Origin: Candidatus Poribacteria bacterium
GTDB lineage: Bacteria; Poribacteria; WGA-4E; GCA-2687025
DNA length: 64,000 nucleotides
Reading direction: 5' to 3'
Assembly (NCBI GenBank): GCA_018644665.1
Contig: JABGQA010000088.1
Location: forward strand, 94,034-158,033
In this document: piece after piece, positions 18,015-26,786 of the stretch
How positions within the stretch are numbered: the first letter of the stretch is position 1
How the letters are laid out: each line of letters begins with the position of its first letter
The notes under the pieces: model-generated
Databases searched by the model: none
Seen by the model: the letters and a program-made list of their open reading frames with translations, nothing else
Told to the model about the DNA's origin: nothing
Program-made: the position numbers and the translations under genes

Positions 18015-18893
18015 CTAGCTTCGCGGCAGATCGCCCAGGTGCAGCTTCGCGCGTACGACGCCGAAGAAATCGCGCTCCCGCGACCGAATGAGGGTCAGCG
18101 CTTTGTCGGCGCGCCGGGCCCGAATCTCACTGCCCTCCACCAGAGAGTGCTGCTCCTGTCCGTCCGCGCGGAGCACGCCACTCGGAGTGGTGGAAGTGAC
18201 CGTGAGCGTAATGTGACACGACGCGGGCATGACAATGGGCCGCATAGCGAGGACGAACGCCGAAATGGGCGTGAGCAGTAGCACATCGCAACCGGGGTGT
18301 ATGAGCGGCCCGCCTGCCGCGACAGAGTGCGCCGTCGACCCGGTCGGCGTAGCGACGATCATGCCGTCTCCGCGGAACGAGAACAGCCGTCCGCCGTCCG
18401 CGGACACTTCCAGCGACAGAAGGTGCGCGTTCTCCCGCACGACGATGTCGTTCAGCGCGTAGCCATGCGCCTGTCGCGTCTCGTCGACAACGACTTCGTA
18501 CTCGATCATCGCACGTTGCTCGGTTTCGTAGTCACCGCGCAGCACGCGATCCAACGCGCTTTCCGTTTCGTCGCGCGTGAAGGCGGTAAGGAACCCGAGG
18601 TGTCCCATGTTCACCGCAAGGATAGGCACGTTCTCGGAGCCGGTCGTGCGCGCGACTCCCAAGAGCGTGCCGTCGCCCCCGAGGACCACGAGCGTGTCAG
18701 CTCCCGCGACGACCTCCGCGCATGGGTGGAGAGGCATCGCCGGCGCCGGAGGGGGGTCTACTACTACGTCGGCGACGGCCACGGAGACCTCGGCCCCGCG
18801 GTCTTCCAGCCACGCGGAGGCCCGTTCCGCTACGCCGAAGGCGTCCTTCAGCTTCGGATTCACGATGAAGCCGATGCGGCGTGGAGTCGTCAT
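18015..18893 (-). CDS. nadK: NAD kinase
   Basis: 292 residues. Phosphorylates NAD to NADP. Motifs: RIGFIVNPK at the N-terminus, the catalytic VVLGGDGTLL near residue 70, AVNMGHLGFLTAF, LNDIVV and GDGMIVATPTGSTAHSVAAG. ATG 18893 shares one base with the stop of the upstream DedA-family gene (TGATG), indicating coupled translation. Family length is normal. Confidence 0.95.
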   Translation of the reverse strand: MTTPRRIGFIVNPKLKDAFGVAERASAWLEDRGAEVSVAVADVVVDPPPAPAMPLHPCAEVVAGADTLVVLGGDGTLLGVARTTGSENVPILAVNMGHLGFLTAFTRDETESALDRVLRGDYETEQRAMIEYEVVVDETRQAHGYALNDIVVRENAHLLSLEVSADGGRLFSFRGDGMIVATPTGSTAHSVAAGGPLIHPGCDVLLLTPISAFVLAMRPIVMPASCHITLTVTSTTPSGVLRADGQEQHSLVEGSEIRARRADKALTLIRSRERDFFGVVRAKLHLGDLPRS

Positions 18894-19549
18894 CACAAGA
18901 CCATCTTTACCACGACGAAGCCGCCGATGAGCAGCACGGTGAAGACCACCACGAGCATGTCGAAATACCGGTCCACCCACGGCATGATCGCTGGCCCGGC
19001 CACGCGCAGCAGACCGCCCTCTAGGAAGAACCGCGCCCCGCGTCCGACACACGACGCCCCGATCAAGACCGGCAGCGCCACCGTTCCATTCCATCCCGCG
19101 AGTATCGTGAACACCTTGTAGGGTATCGGGGTGAAGCCCGCGACCACGATGGCCGCGAAGCCGTTCTCGCCGTACCTGGCGAGCACTTCCTCCACCTCGT
19201 GCGTGATCCCATAGAATTCGAAGATCGCGCGGCCCACGGTGCCATAGAGGAAATAGCCAATCGCCCAGCCACCCACACCCCCGATGACCGAGCCCAGGGT
19301 GCAGATGAACGCGAACCGCAACGCCCGCTTCGGCGCCGACGCGCCCAGAGGCAGCAGCAGCACATCCGGCGGTATCGGGAAGAACGACGACTCCATCGCC
19401 GCGATCAGGAAGAGCCACGCCGACGCGTGCCGCGATTCCGCCCGGGCCTCCACCCACGCCTTCACGCGCCGAACGTGCCGGAAGACGCCCCAACCTTCCA
19501 CGTGAACGGCCGGTTCCGGCGCCGCGTCGTTCGGTGTCTCGTCTTCCAT
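18893..19549 (-). CDS. DedA/VTT-family membrane protein (YqaA-like)
   Basis: 218 residues. Inner-membrane protein of the DedA (VTT/SNARE-associated) family; relatives flip undecaprenyl phosphate or phospholipids. The conserved AAMESSFFPIPPDVLLLPLG loop is present, followed by a glycine-rich segment GSVIGGVGGWAIGYFL and GFTPIPYKVFTILAGW. A last membrane helix ends FVVVKMVL. ATG 19549 is chosen over an upstream ATG at 19585 because GGAGAGG lies 5 bases before it. The sequence is closer to the short YqaA subgroup than to DedA itself. Confidence 0.85.
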   Translation of the reverse strand: MEDETPNDAAPEPAVHVEGWGVFRHVRRVKAWVEARAESRHASAWLFLIAAMESSFFPIPPDVLLLPLGASAPKRALRFAFICTLGSVIGGVGGWAIGYFLYGTVGRAIFEFYGITHEVEEVLARYGENGFAAIVVAGFTPIPYKVFTILAGWNGTVALPVLIGASCVGRGARFFLEGGLLRVAGPAIMPWVDRYFDMLVVVFTVLLIGGFVVVKMVL

Positions 19550-19649
19550 CCAGGCCTCTCCAATGCCGGGCGTCCCGGCGGGCAATTCGCCCTATAGTGC
19601 CGTGGCGCGTCCGTGCGTGGCAAGCGTCGGAACGGCGGGAACCCTTTCA

Positions 19650-19678
19650 TTGACTGCGTTCGGGCGGGTCCGTATAAT
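19650..19678 (+). promoter_or_regulatory. Near-consensus sigma70 promoter for degP
   Basis: TTGACT at 19650-19655, exactly 17 bases, then TATAAT at 19673-19678. This is one mismatch from the housekeeping consensus and stands out in high-GC DNA. It lies 54 bases upstream of the degP ATG at 19733 and points toward it. Confidence 0.8.
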
Positions 19679-19732
19679 GCCGCATCGTCCTGCCCTTCGA
19701 TCACCGACGCCATCGCCGCGCGAGGATTCCCC

Positions 19733-21451
19733 ATGCAAGCCGTCCGTCGGGAACGCTGCTGGGGGAGGAATGGGGTAGGTGCGGATTGCCCGCCACCGTC
19801 GCAGGTCGCCAGACACAGCGTTGAGCCGTGTGACCACCGGATTCCTTCCCCTCGCAGGGGAAGGCTAGGATGGGGTCCAGGTTGCGCCGGCGCCACGCGC
19901 ACGCCTGTACGACCCATCTGCGTCGGTGGTGGCCAACATGCTGATCTTCGACGTCGCGCGTCGACAAGGCGTGGACCCCATCTCAATCTTCCCCTGCTAG
20001 GGGAAGACGTTCGCTGCTCTGCGCCTGGCGTAGGGGCGCTGCTTGTTGCTGCGTTGCTGTTGCTCGCTTCATGCTTGTCCAGCGCGACGGCGCACGAGGC
20101 GGGGCAGCCGCTCTCGCCTGGAGCGGTCGTGCAGGCGTTCGAATCCGCCCTCGTGGACGTCGTGCGCGAGAGCCGAGAGTCCGTAGTCGCCATACGGGCA
20201 CAGGACGTCACGACGCCCGTGGCGGCGAGCCCGAGACTGCGTGGACGCCGCATTCCCCACACGAGCGGGGCTGGGTTCTTCATCCATCCCGACGGCTACA
20301 TCCTCACGAACGATCACGTCGTGCACGACGCGGTCGACATCTACGTCACCCTGTCCGGCGGCGAGCGGCTCGAAGCCACGTTGACAGGGACCGACGCGAA
20401 CACGGACCTCGCGGTCATCAAGGTGGAACTGGACGAGCCCGCCCGTGTGATGCCTCCCGGCGACTCGGACGCCGCGCAGGTCGGGCAATTCGTCATCAGC
20501 CTCGGCAACCCGCTCAGTCTCGACTTCTCCGCGAACATCGGAATCATCAGCGCCAAGGGCCGCGGCAATCTCATCGGTGGCGGCGACGGCGACCTCATCC
20601 GCTATCAGGACTTCATCCAGACCGACGCTTACATGAACCGTGGCAACAGCGGCGGGCCTCTCATCAACTTGCGGGGCGAGGCCATCGGCGTGAACTCTAT
20701 GATCCGCACGCAGGGCCGCGACTCCGACGAGTACATTGGCCTCGGCTTCGCGATACCGATGAAGATCGCGGCCTCAGTGAGCGCGGACATCATCGAACAC
20801 GGACACGTGATCCGTGGGTGGCTGGGCATCGAATTCAGGTCGACGCCCGAGGGAATCCGCGTGCTGCGCGTTGTCCCCGGGTCGCCCGCGCAGGTTGGCG
20901 ACCTTCGCGCTGGAGATGTCATCACGGCTGTCGACGGCGTGGACCTCCGCGGCGGGGCTCCGCACGTCGAGCCAGCGTTCAAGTGGACGATCGCCACGGC
21001 TCCACTGGACACGGGAATCCCCTTCGCAATATCGAGGGACGGGACGTCCGAGACGCTGACCGTCGCCCTCCAGCAGATGCCGGACGAGTATTCGGGCGTA
21101 ACGCGCCTGAGATTCCCGCTCGTGTCGGCGCTCGGTGTGCGCGTACGGCCTCTGCCGGCTGAGGCGGCCGTGGTGCACGGCTTCGACAAGGGTGACGAGG
21201 GTCTCATCATCGAGGACGTCAGCCGAGACGGCGTGGCTGCCGCGGCCGGCGTTGGGCGCGGCGCGCTGATCGTCTCGGTCGGAGGCCTGACGGTATACAC
21301 GACCGAGTCACTGGAGGCGACGCTGCGGCATGCTGCCGGGAGTTCGAGCCGGCCGATCTCCATTGAGATCAAGCTGCGCAACACGGCAGGGACGAAGAAG
21401 CTCGCGATACCGTCCGAACCTTTCCGCAAGCTGCTCGAAGACAAAGACTAG
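19733..21451 (+). CDS. degP: DegP/HtrA-type periplasmic serine protease with two PDZ domains
   Basis: Trypsin-like protease/chaperone of the HtrA family for envelope protein quality control. The triad is complete: His in TNDHVVHDA, Asp in TDLAVIK, Ser in RGNSGGPLIN. PDZ1 begins near RGWLGIEF with VVPGSPAQVGDLRAGDVI; a divergent PDZ2 follows (GVAAAAGVGRGALIVSVGG). ATG 19733 has AGGA 6 bases upstream and sits behind a strong promoter. The oddity is the N-terminus: MQAVRRERC looks like the start of a signal peptide, but its hydrophobic core (ALLVAALLLLASC) comes only about 100 codons later. The intervening in-frame DNA holds an inverted pair of palindromic repeats. No ordinary start lies just before the core. 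Confidence 0.85.
   Translation: MQAVRRERCWGRNGVGADCPPPSQVARHSVEPCDHRIPSPRRGRLGWGPGCAGATRTPVRPICVGGGQHADLRRRASTRRGPHLNLPLLGEDVRCSAPGVGALLVAALLLLASCLSSATAHEAGQPLSPGAVVQAFESALVDVVRESRESVVAIRAQDVTTPVAASPRLRGRRIPHTSGAGFFIHPDGYILTNDHVVHDAVDIYVTLSGGERLEATLTGTDANTDLAVIKVELDEPARVMPPGDSDAAQVGQFVISLGNPLSLDFSANIGIISAKGRGNLIGGGDGDLIRYQDFIQTDAYMNRGNSGGPLINLRGEAIGVNSMIRTQGRDSDEYIGLGFAIPMKIAASVSADIIEHGHVIRGWLGIEFRSTPEGIRVLRVVPGSPAQVGDLRAGDVITAVDGVDLRGGAPHVEPAFKWTIATAPLDTGIPFAISRDGTSETLTVALQQMPDEYSGVTRLRFPLVSALGVRVRPLPAEAAVVHGFDKGDEGLIIEDVSRDGVAAAAGVGRGALIVSVGGLTVYTTESLEATLRHAAGSSSRPISIEIKLRNTAGTKKLAIPSEPFRKLLEDKD
19839..19878 (+). repeat. 40-bp palindromic dispersed repeat, copy 1
   Basis: Contains a hairpin CTTCCCCT-CGC-AGGGGAAG followed by GATGGGGTCC. 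It is the left member of an inverted pair with 19973-20012. The pair lies within the open reading frame of degP, upstream of the hydrophobic signal core. Confidence 0.85.
19973..20012 (-). repeat. 40-bp palindromic dispersed repeat, copy 2 (inverted)
   Basis: Reverse-complement copy of the repeat. It matches the copy at 60329-60368 at about 36 of 40 positions. With copy 1 it encloses 94 bases of other sequence, giving a 174-bp REP-doublet-like unit. Confidence 0.85.
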
Positions 21452-21468
21452 ACGCGGGAACATGGAAA

Positions 21469-22461
21469 ATGTCAGCGGCGACGAACGAACGACAGGTCGG
21501 CATCGGCATCATCGGGTTGGGCCGCCATGGAGAGCGCTACGCCAACCACACTCTCGCCGGAGACGCTCCCGGCGCGCGGCTCGTGGCCGTGCAACGGCGT
21601 GACGCCGCCCAGGGGCAGGCGTTCGCTGAGGAGCACGGTCTCCGCTTCCACGCGGACGCGGACGCCCTGCTCGCGGACCCGGCAGTGGACGCGGTCATCA
21701 TCACGACGCCGACGAAGCAGCATCTGCCGATGGCGGAGTTGGCCGTCGCCGCGGGCAAGCACATCCTCTGTGAAAAGCCGATGGCGCGCTCCGTGGCGGA
21801 ATGCCGCGCGATGCGCGACGCCGCGCGAAACGCGGGGCTACAAGCCACAATAGGTCAGACGATGCGCTTCGCGCCGATACTCGGTGTCCTGCGCGACAAG
21901 CTGCCCGACGTCGGCGACCTCTACGCCCTGCACGCCTGCATGCGCCAGGAGCGCTCGCCGACGGCGTGGCATATGGACGCGGACCTGGCGGGTGGCGGGG
22001 TGGTGGTCGAGGTGGGCGTACACCTGTTCGACGCCGTGCGTTATCTGACCGGGCGCAACTTCACGCGCGTCTCCGGCGAGATGCGCGACACCTACGACGC
22101 GGGCGTGGAGACGTACGCCACCGGCATTGGATGGCTCGACGGCGGCGCGACATCCAGCTTCGAGATCGCGAAGACCGTGAACGGCCGCCTGTCGCGGTTC
22201 GAGGCGGTCGGCTCCGAGGGCGCGCTGATCGCCAATCTCACGACGAACACGCTCGAACGCATCCACGAGCGGAACGTCATTCCGATCGACGTTCCCGACA
22301 ACATCCCGACGATACCGATACTCGTGCAGGGGTTCTGTGAGGCGATACTGCACGGGTCTCCCGTGCCGGTGACGGCGGACGACGGGGTGCACACCCTCGC
22401 AGTGTGCGAAGCCTTCTACGCCTCCGTCCAGAGCGGCGTCGCCACCGACGTACGGACCTGA
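21469..22461 (+). CDS. Gfo/Idh/MocA family oxidoreductase
   Basis: 330 residues. NAD(P)-dependent sugar or cyclitol dehydrogenase family. Rossmann motif VGIGIIGLGRHGERYA at the N-terminus, TTPTKQHLPMAELA, and the family signature HILCEKPMARS near residue 100 with the catalytic Lys. The C-terminal domain has GGGVVVEVGVHLFDAVRYLTG, with the usual His. Substrate cannot be told from sequence. It lies 17 bases after degP and 31 before an enolase-superfamily gene, so a catabolic pair with that gene is plausible. Confidence 0.9.
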   Translation: MSAATNERQVGIGIIGLGRHGERYANHTLAGDAPGARLVAVQRRDAAQGQAFAEEHGLRFHADADALLADPAVDAVIITTPTKQHLPMAELAVAAGKHILCEKPMARSVAECRAMRDAARNAGLQATIGQTMRFAPILGVLRDKLPDVGDLYALHACMRQERSPTAWHMDADLAGGGVVVEVGVHLFDAVRYLTGRNFTRVSGEMRDTYDAGVETYATGIGWLDGGATSSFEIAKTVNGRLSRFEAVGSEGALIANLTTNTLERIHERNVIPIDVPDNIPTIPILVQGFCEAILHGSPVPVTADDGVHTLAVCEAFYASVQSGVATDVRT

Positions 22462-22492
22462 CGCGAAGCGCACGAGCGAGGAAGACATCTCC

Positions 22493-23845
22493 ATGGCCAA
22501 GGACACGGACATTCGATTCCTCGACATCGAGTACGACTTCGAGGAGCACCCCTATCGTACGCCCCTGAAGTTCGGCGGTGTACCCACGGACAACTGCACG
22601 CTATTCAACGTGCGGCTGCGGGCGCAAACGCGCGACGGCAAGGAGGCTGTCGGCTTCGGGTCGATGCCTCTGGGAAACGTATGGGCATTCCCGCCGAGGT
22701 TCGTGTCCGTCGATGCCAGCCTCGCGGCGATGAAGCTGCTCGCCATCCGCGCGGCGGAGGACGTGCTGAGTTGGACTTTGTGCGCGCACCCCATCGACCT
22801 GTCCGCGATGCTCGAGCCGCAGTTCAAGCGCCTGGCCGCCATCGTGTCGGACGACCTCGAACTCACCACGCCGATCCCGGATCTCTGCACGCTCGTCACG
22901 ACCAGCCCCATTGACGCGGCCATCCACGACGCCTTCGGTAAGGCGAACGGGATCAACAGCTACAACGCGCTCGGCCCGGACTTCGTACACGACGACCTCG
23001 CCAGCTACCTCGGCTCCGAATTCGCTGGCAAATACCTCGACGCCTACGTCTCCGAACGCCCTCAGCCGTCGATCCCCCTGTACCACCTCGTCGGCGCCCT
23101 CGACCCGCTCACGGACGCGGACATCAGCAAACGACTCGACGACGGTCTGCCGGAGACGCTGCCGGAGTGGATTCTCGCCGACGGGCTCACGCATCTGAAG
23201 GTGAAGCTCAACGGCGACGACCTCGACTGGGACGTCGACCGGTTCCTGAGCGTGGACCGCATCACCGCGGAAACGCAGGCGGGTAGGGGCGTCACGGAGT
23301 GGCGCTACTCCGCCGACTTCAACGAGCAATGCCAGGACGTGCAGTACCTCCTGGATTTCCTCGCGAAGACGCAGGAGGGCGATGGGCAGGCGTTTTCACG
23401 GCTGGCGTACATCGAACAGCCGACGGATCGTGACCTGCGCGCGCATCCCGAGAACCGCATGCATAAGGCCGCGGAGATCAAGCCGGTCGTCATCGACGAG
23501 GCGCTCACGGACCACGAGACGCTGCTTCTCGCGCGGGAGCAGGGGTATTCGGGCGTCGCGCTCAAGGCGTGCAAGGGGCAGACGGAATCGCTGCTCATGG
23601 GCGCCGCCGCGATCGAATACGGCATGTTCCTCGCCGTTCAGGATCTCACGTGCCCCGGGGCGTCGTTCCTGCACTCGGCGGGGTTGGCGGCGCGCGTTCC
23701 CGGCGTGACGGCCATCGAGGGCAACGGGCGGCAGTACTGCCCGGCGGCGAACGAAGAGTGGGAGGACGACTTCCCCTCCATCTTCGACATCACCGATGGC
23801 ACGGTGGGCACGCACGTCTTGACCGGTCCGGGCCTGGGACATTAG
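22493..23845 (+). CDS. Enolase-superfamily (mandelate racemase/muconate lactonizing) enzyme
   Basis: 450 residues. Members abstract a proton alpha to a carboxylate using Mg2+. Visible active-site elements: LKVKLNGDD near residue 236 (KxK on the second barrel strand), ADFNEQ near 275, YIEQP near 305 and VIDEAL near 333 as the metal ligands, and VALKACKG near 357 with a Lys on the sixth strand. That lysine arrangement is like the MLE/dipeptide-epimerase subgroup more than the His-Asp dyad of mandelate racemase. The length is above the usual 350-400, with an extended N-terminal cap. GAGGAAG precedes ATG 22493. Likely acid-sugar metabolism with the neighbouring oxidoreductase. Confidence 0.85.
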   Translation: MAKDTDIRFLDIEYDFEEHPYRTPLKFGGVPTDNCTLFNVRLRAQTRDGKEAVGFGSMPLGNVWAFPPRFVSVDASLAAMKLLAIRAAEDVLSWTLCAHPIDLSAMLEPQFKRLAAIVSDDLELTTPIPDLCTLVTTSPIDAAIHDAFGKANGINSYNALGPDFVHDDLASYLGSEFAGKYLDAYVSERPQPSIPLYHLVGALDPLTDADISKRLDDGLPETLPEWILADGLTHLKVKLNGDDLDWDVDRFLSVDRITAETQAGRGVTEWRYSADFNEQCQDVQYLLDFLAKTQEGDGQAFSRLAYIEQPTDRDLRAHPENRMHKAAEIKPVVIDEALTDHETLLLAREQGYSGVALKACKGQTESLLMGAAAIEYGMFLAVQDLTCPGASFLHSAGLAARVPGVTAIEGNGRQYCPAANEEWEDDFPSIFDITDGTVGTHVLTGPGLGH

Positions 23846-23935
23846 TGGCGTTGGCGTATCGCGGGAATCCCTCGGAGCGCCAGAGCCCACGCGCGGTGAG
23901 GTTGTTCGCCCGCGCCGCGCATGGACAGACCGTGC

Positions 23936-24739
23936 TCAGCCCGCGGCGACCACCGGATACACGAGCGGGTTCTGCGCCGGGTCGCAGAGTGCGTCTCCGA
24001 TCTCGAGGCGCGCGATCTGCTCGTCCTTGAGGACGTTCCGCTGACCGTTGAACGTGGACCCGTCGGGCATGTAGGCACAGGTCATCGCGCGACGGTAGCC
24101 GTTGGTCATGTTCGCGCCCGCTCCGTGCGCGAGCAGGCCGTTGTGGAACGAACATGACCCGGCGCGCATCGGCCCCGACACCGACTCGATCTTCGCCCAC
24201 TCCGGGTACACGGAGAAGATGTCGGCCATGTTTTGGCCTATGCCGACGTTCTCCCAGGTCGCCGTCTTGTGCGTGCCGGGGAGGAAATGGAGGCAGCCGT
24301 TCTCCACGGTCACGTCGTCCAGCGCCACCCATATGCTGATCGCGTGGCGTGAACTGAACGACCAGTACGGGTTGTCGAGATGGAAGCTCGTCTGGTTCCC
24401 CCACGGCTCCTTGATGAGAGCCTGGTCGTGCCATACTCGAATGCCGTCGATGCCCTCCAGGTCGCAGCACATCTTCCCGATGCGTGGGTCCAGGACGAGA
24501 TTCTTGATGCGCTCGCTTTCCTGCCACATGTTCAGCGACTGGATGAACACGCGGGTGTAGTAGCCCGCGTTCTCCCCCGCGCGTTCCGTCGGCGGGCGGT
24601 AGAGGCCGCGTTCGGTGACGGTCTCGTCGACCGCCGCTCGCCACTCCTCCAGCTCGTCGGGAGTGAGGAAGTCCTCGACGATCGTGAAGCCGTTCTCCTG
24701 GTAGGCCGCGATCTGTTCGCTCGGTAGTTCAGTTCGCAT
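23936..24739 (-). CDS. Phytanoyl-CoA dioxygenase (PhyH) family protein
   Basis: 267 residues. Fe(II)/2-oxoglutarate dioxygenase of the PhyH family. Iron site: SFHLDNPYW near residue 119 (HxD) and GLLAHGAGANM near 206, then YRRAM with the 2-oxoglutarate Arg. The core strand ENGCLHFLPGTHK is typical. It is only a distant relative of the dioxygenase at 5212-5949. Its neighbour on the same strand is mtaB, 26 bases upstream, but there is no functional link. The substrate is unknown. Confidence 0.9.
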   Translation of the reverse strand: MRTELPSEQIAAYQENGFTIVEDFLTPDELEEWRAAVDETVTERGLYRPPTERAGENAGYYTRVFIQSLNMWQESERIKNLVLDPRIGKMCCDLEGIDGIRVWHDQALIKEPWGNQTSFHLDNPYWSFSSRHAISIWVALDDVTVENGCLHFLPGTHKTATWENVGIGQNMADIFSVYPEWAKIESVSGPMRAGSCSFHNGLLAHGAGANMTNGYRRAMTCAYMPDGSTFNGQRNVLKDEQIARLEIGDALCDPAQNPLVYPVVAAG

Positions 24740-24765
24740 ACGCCGACAGTCCCCCGTCTCGGTCC

Positions 24766-26103
24766 TTATCCCGCGTGGCGCGCGAGCCGCCCACGCATGT
24801 AGCCGTCCTCGACATCGACGAGTTCCACTCGCCGGAGTAGACCCACGTCCTCATCCTGCGCATCGGTCAGGACGCGCAGATAGTTCCCCGCGTATCCCGC
24901 GTACTCCGCGCGCGGGCCTTCGCGCGTGTCCTCGACCATCACCTCGACCACGTTGCCCGCCGACGCCTCCTGGTACTGTCGCTCCAGGCGCTTGCCCAGT
25001 CCACGAACGGCCTTGCTGCGCTCTACTGCCACATGCGCCGGGACCTGATCGGGGTAGGCCGCCGCGGGGGTGCCCTCGCGCGGGGAGTACCGGAACACGT
25101 GGAGCCGATGGAACGCGGACTTCTCGACGACGCGATGGGTGTCCTCGAACTCCGCGTCCGTCTCGCCGGGGAAGCCGACCATCACGTCCGTGGTCAGGCC
25201 GACATCCGGCATCGCCTCGTAGAGCGCCGCTACGAGGCCGAGGAACTCCTCGCGCGTGTACTTGCGGCGCATGCGCTCCAGCACTTCCGTCGAGCCGCTC
25301 TGCAGCGGGATGTGGAAGTGGCGCGCGACCTTCGGCAGGTCGGCCGCGGCGCGGATCAGGTTGCTCGGGACGTCCATCGGCTCGATGGAGCTCAGGCGGA
25401 TGCGCGCGATGTCGTCGATGTCGTGCAGCGCGGCCAGGACATCGGCCAGGCCATAGCGCCGACGCAGGTCCTTGCCGTACGAACCCAGTTGCACGCCCGT
25501 GATGACGACCTCCCGGAACCCGCGCTGCGCGAGCCGTTCGACCTCGGCGACGATGTCGGGCAGGTCGCGGCTACGCATGCGCCCACGGACGTAAGGGATG
25601 ATGCAGAATGTGCAGAAGGCGCTGCAGCCGTCCTGGACCTTCACCATCGCCCGCGTCTGCTCGTCGAAGGTGGCGATGCTGAGGCCGAACTCGCCGAGAT
25701 CAACCTGCGCGTCAGGATCGCCGACGAACTCGCGGGACAAGGTCTGCGTTATCTCGGCCTCGCGGATCATCTCCTTGAGCTGGAACTTCTCGCGATTGCC
25801 GAACACCTTTGTGACGCCTTCGATGCCGAGCAGGTCGGACTTCGCGGCCTGCGCGTAGCACCCGGTGACGAAGATGTGGGACTCGGGGCTGAATCGGTGG
25901 AGCGCGCGGATGGCCTTGCGCGCCTTCGCGTCGGACGCGCTCGTCACGGTGCAGGTGTTCACGATGTACAGGTCGGCGCCGGAGGAGACTGGCCGTACTT
26001 GGTAGCCGATGCCGCGTAGGGCCTCCGCCATCGCTTGCGTGTCGTACTGGTTCACCTTGCAGCCGAACGTCACGAAGGCCGCGGTGGGCGTGGCGTCGCT
26101 CAA
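24766..26103 (-). CDS. mtaB: tRNA t6A37 methylthiotransferase MtaB
   Basis: 445 residues. Radical-SAM enzyme that adds a methylthio group to t6A37 of ANN-decoding tRNAs. N-terminal UPF0004 domain with FGCKVNQYDTQ, NTCTVTSASDAK and VTGCYAQ (the three Cys of the auxiliary cluster), radical-SAM motif CSAFCTFCIIPYVRGR, and a C-terminal TRAM domain. The start is TTG 26103, overlapping the rpe stop as TTGA. Last gene of a packed run fmt-PASTA-rpe-mtaB. A second methylthiotransferase, rimO, is at 37380-38744; sequence features separate them. Confidence 0.92.
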   Translation of the reverse strand: MSDATPTAAFVTFGCKVNQYDTQAMAEALRGIGYQVRPVSSGADLYIVNTCTVTSASDAKARKAIRALHRFSPESHIFVTGCYAQAAKSDLLGIEGVTKVFGNREKFQLKEMIREAEITQTLSREFVGDPDAQVDLGEFGLSIATFDEQTRAMVKVQDGCSAFCTFCIIPYVRGRMRSRDLPDIVAEVERLAQRGFREVVITGVQLGSYGKDLRRRYGLADVLAALHDIDDIARIRLSSIEPMDVPSNLIRAAADLPKVARHFHIPLQSGSTEVLERMRRKYTREEFLGLVAALYEAMPDVGLTTDVMVGFPGETDAEFEDTHRVVEKSAFHRLHVFRYSPREGTPAAAYPDQVPAHVAVERSKAVRGLGKRLERQYQEASAGNVVEVMVEDTREGPRAEYAGYAGNYLRVLTDAQDEDVGLLRRVELVDVEDGYMRGRLARHAG

Positions 26104-26786
26104 CCGAGTTCCCTTCGCGCGTCCGTCGCCGTCTCCCGTAGCTCCGCGATGGCCTCGCCCAGATCCGGGGCGCCGTATGCAGCCGAACCCGCGACGAACA
26201 CGTTCACGCCGGCCTTCACGAGCGCGGGGATGGTGTCGCGGGACACGCCTCCGTCCGCCTGGATGTCCACGGGCAGATCGCGTTCCTCCACGGCCTCGGC
26301 GATTTCGGTGATCGTCCCGAGTACCTCTGGCATGAACTTCTGACCCGAGAAGCCGGGGCGCACGGTCATGGGCAGGACGAGATCGACCTGCTCCAGGTGA
26401 GCCGTCGCCATCTCAGCGGGAGTTCCCGGCATGAGTGAGACGCCGACGCGGCAGCCAAGCTCGCGAACTGCGGCGAGGGTGGCGGTGACATCGCCCTCCG
26501 CCTCGACGTGGACCGTGATCAAGTCGGCTCCCGCCTTCGCGAACCGCTCGATGTGGTCCATCGGGCGGGCGAGCATCAGATGGACGTCGAAGAAGATGTC
26601 GGACCAACTCCGCAGGTCCGCCACCGTCTGCGGACCGAAGGACAGGTTGGGCGCGAAGTGTCCGTCGAAGACATCTATATGCAGCCAGTCGGCGCCGCTC
26701 TCCTTGGCGCGTCGCGCCTCGGCTCCCAGTTCCGCCATGTTCGCAGACAGCAGGGACGGCGCGATGCGGATACCGCCTCGGGTCAC
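26100..26786 (-). CDS. rpe: Ribulose-phosphate 3-epimerase
   Basis: 228 residues. Interconverts ribulose-5-phosphate and xylulose-5-phosphate. Motifs: IAPSLLSANMAEL, LHIDVFDGHFAPNLSFGP, DVHLMLARPMDHI, MTVRPGFSGQKF, and the phosphate-binding DGGVSRDTIPALVKAG with FVAGSAAYG. The start is GTG 26786, overlapping the PASTA gene stop as GTGA; its own stop overlaps mtaB. The DVFDG where most members have DVMDG is a minor variation. Confidence 0.94.
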   Translation of the reverse strand: MTRGGIRIAPSLLSANMAELGAEARRAKESGADWLHIDVFDGHFAPNLSFGPQTVADLRSWSDIFFDVHLMLARPMDHIERFAKAGADLITVHVEAEGDVTATLAAVRELGCRVGVSLMPGTPAEMATAHLEQVDLVLPMTVRPGFSGQKFMPEVLGTITEIAEAVEERDLPVDIQADGGVSRDTIPALVKAGVNVFVAGSAAYGAPDLGEAIAELRETATDARRELG

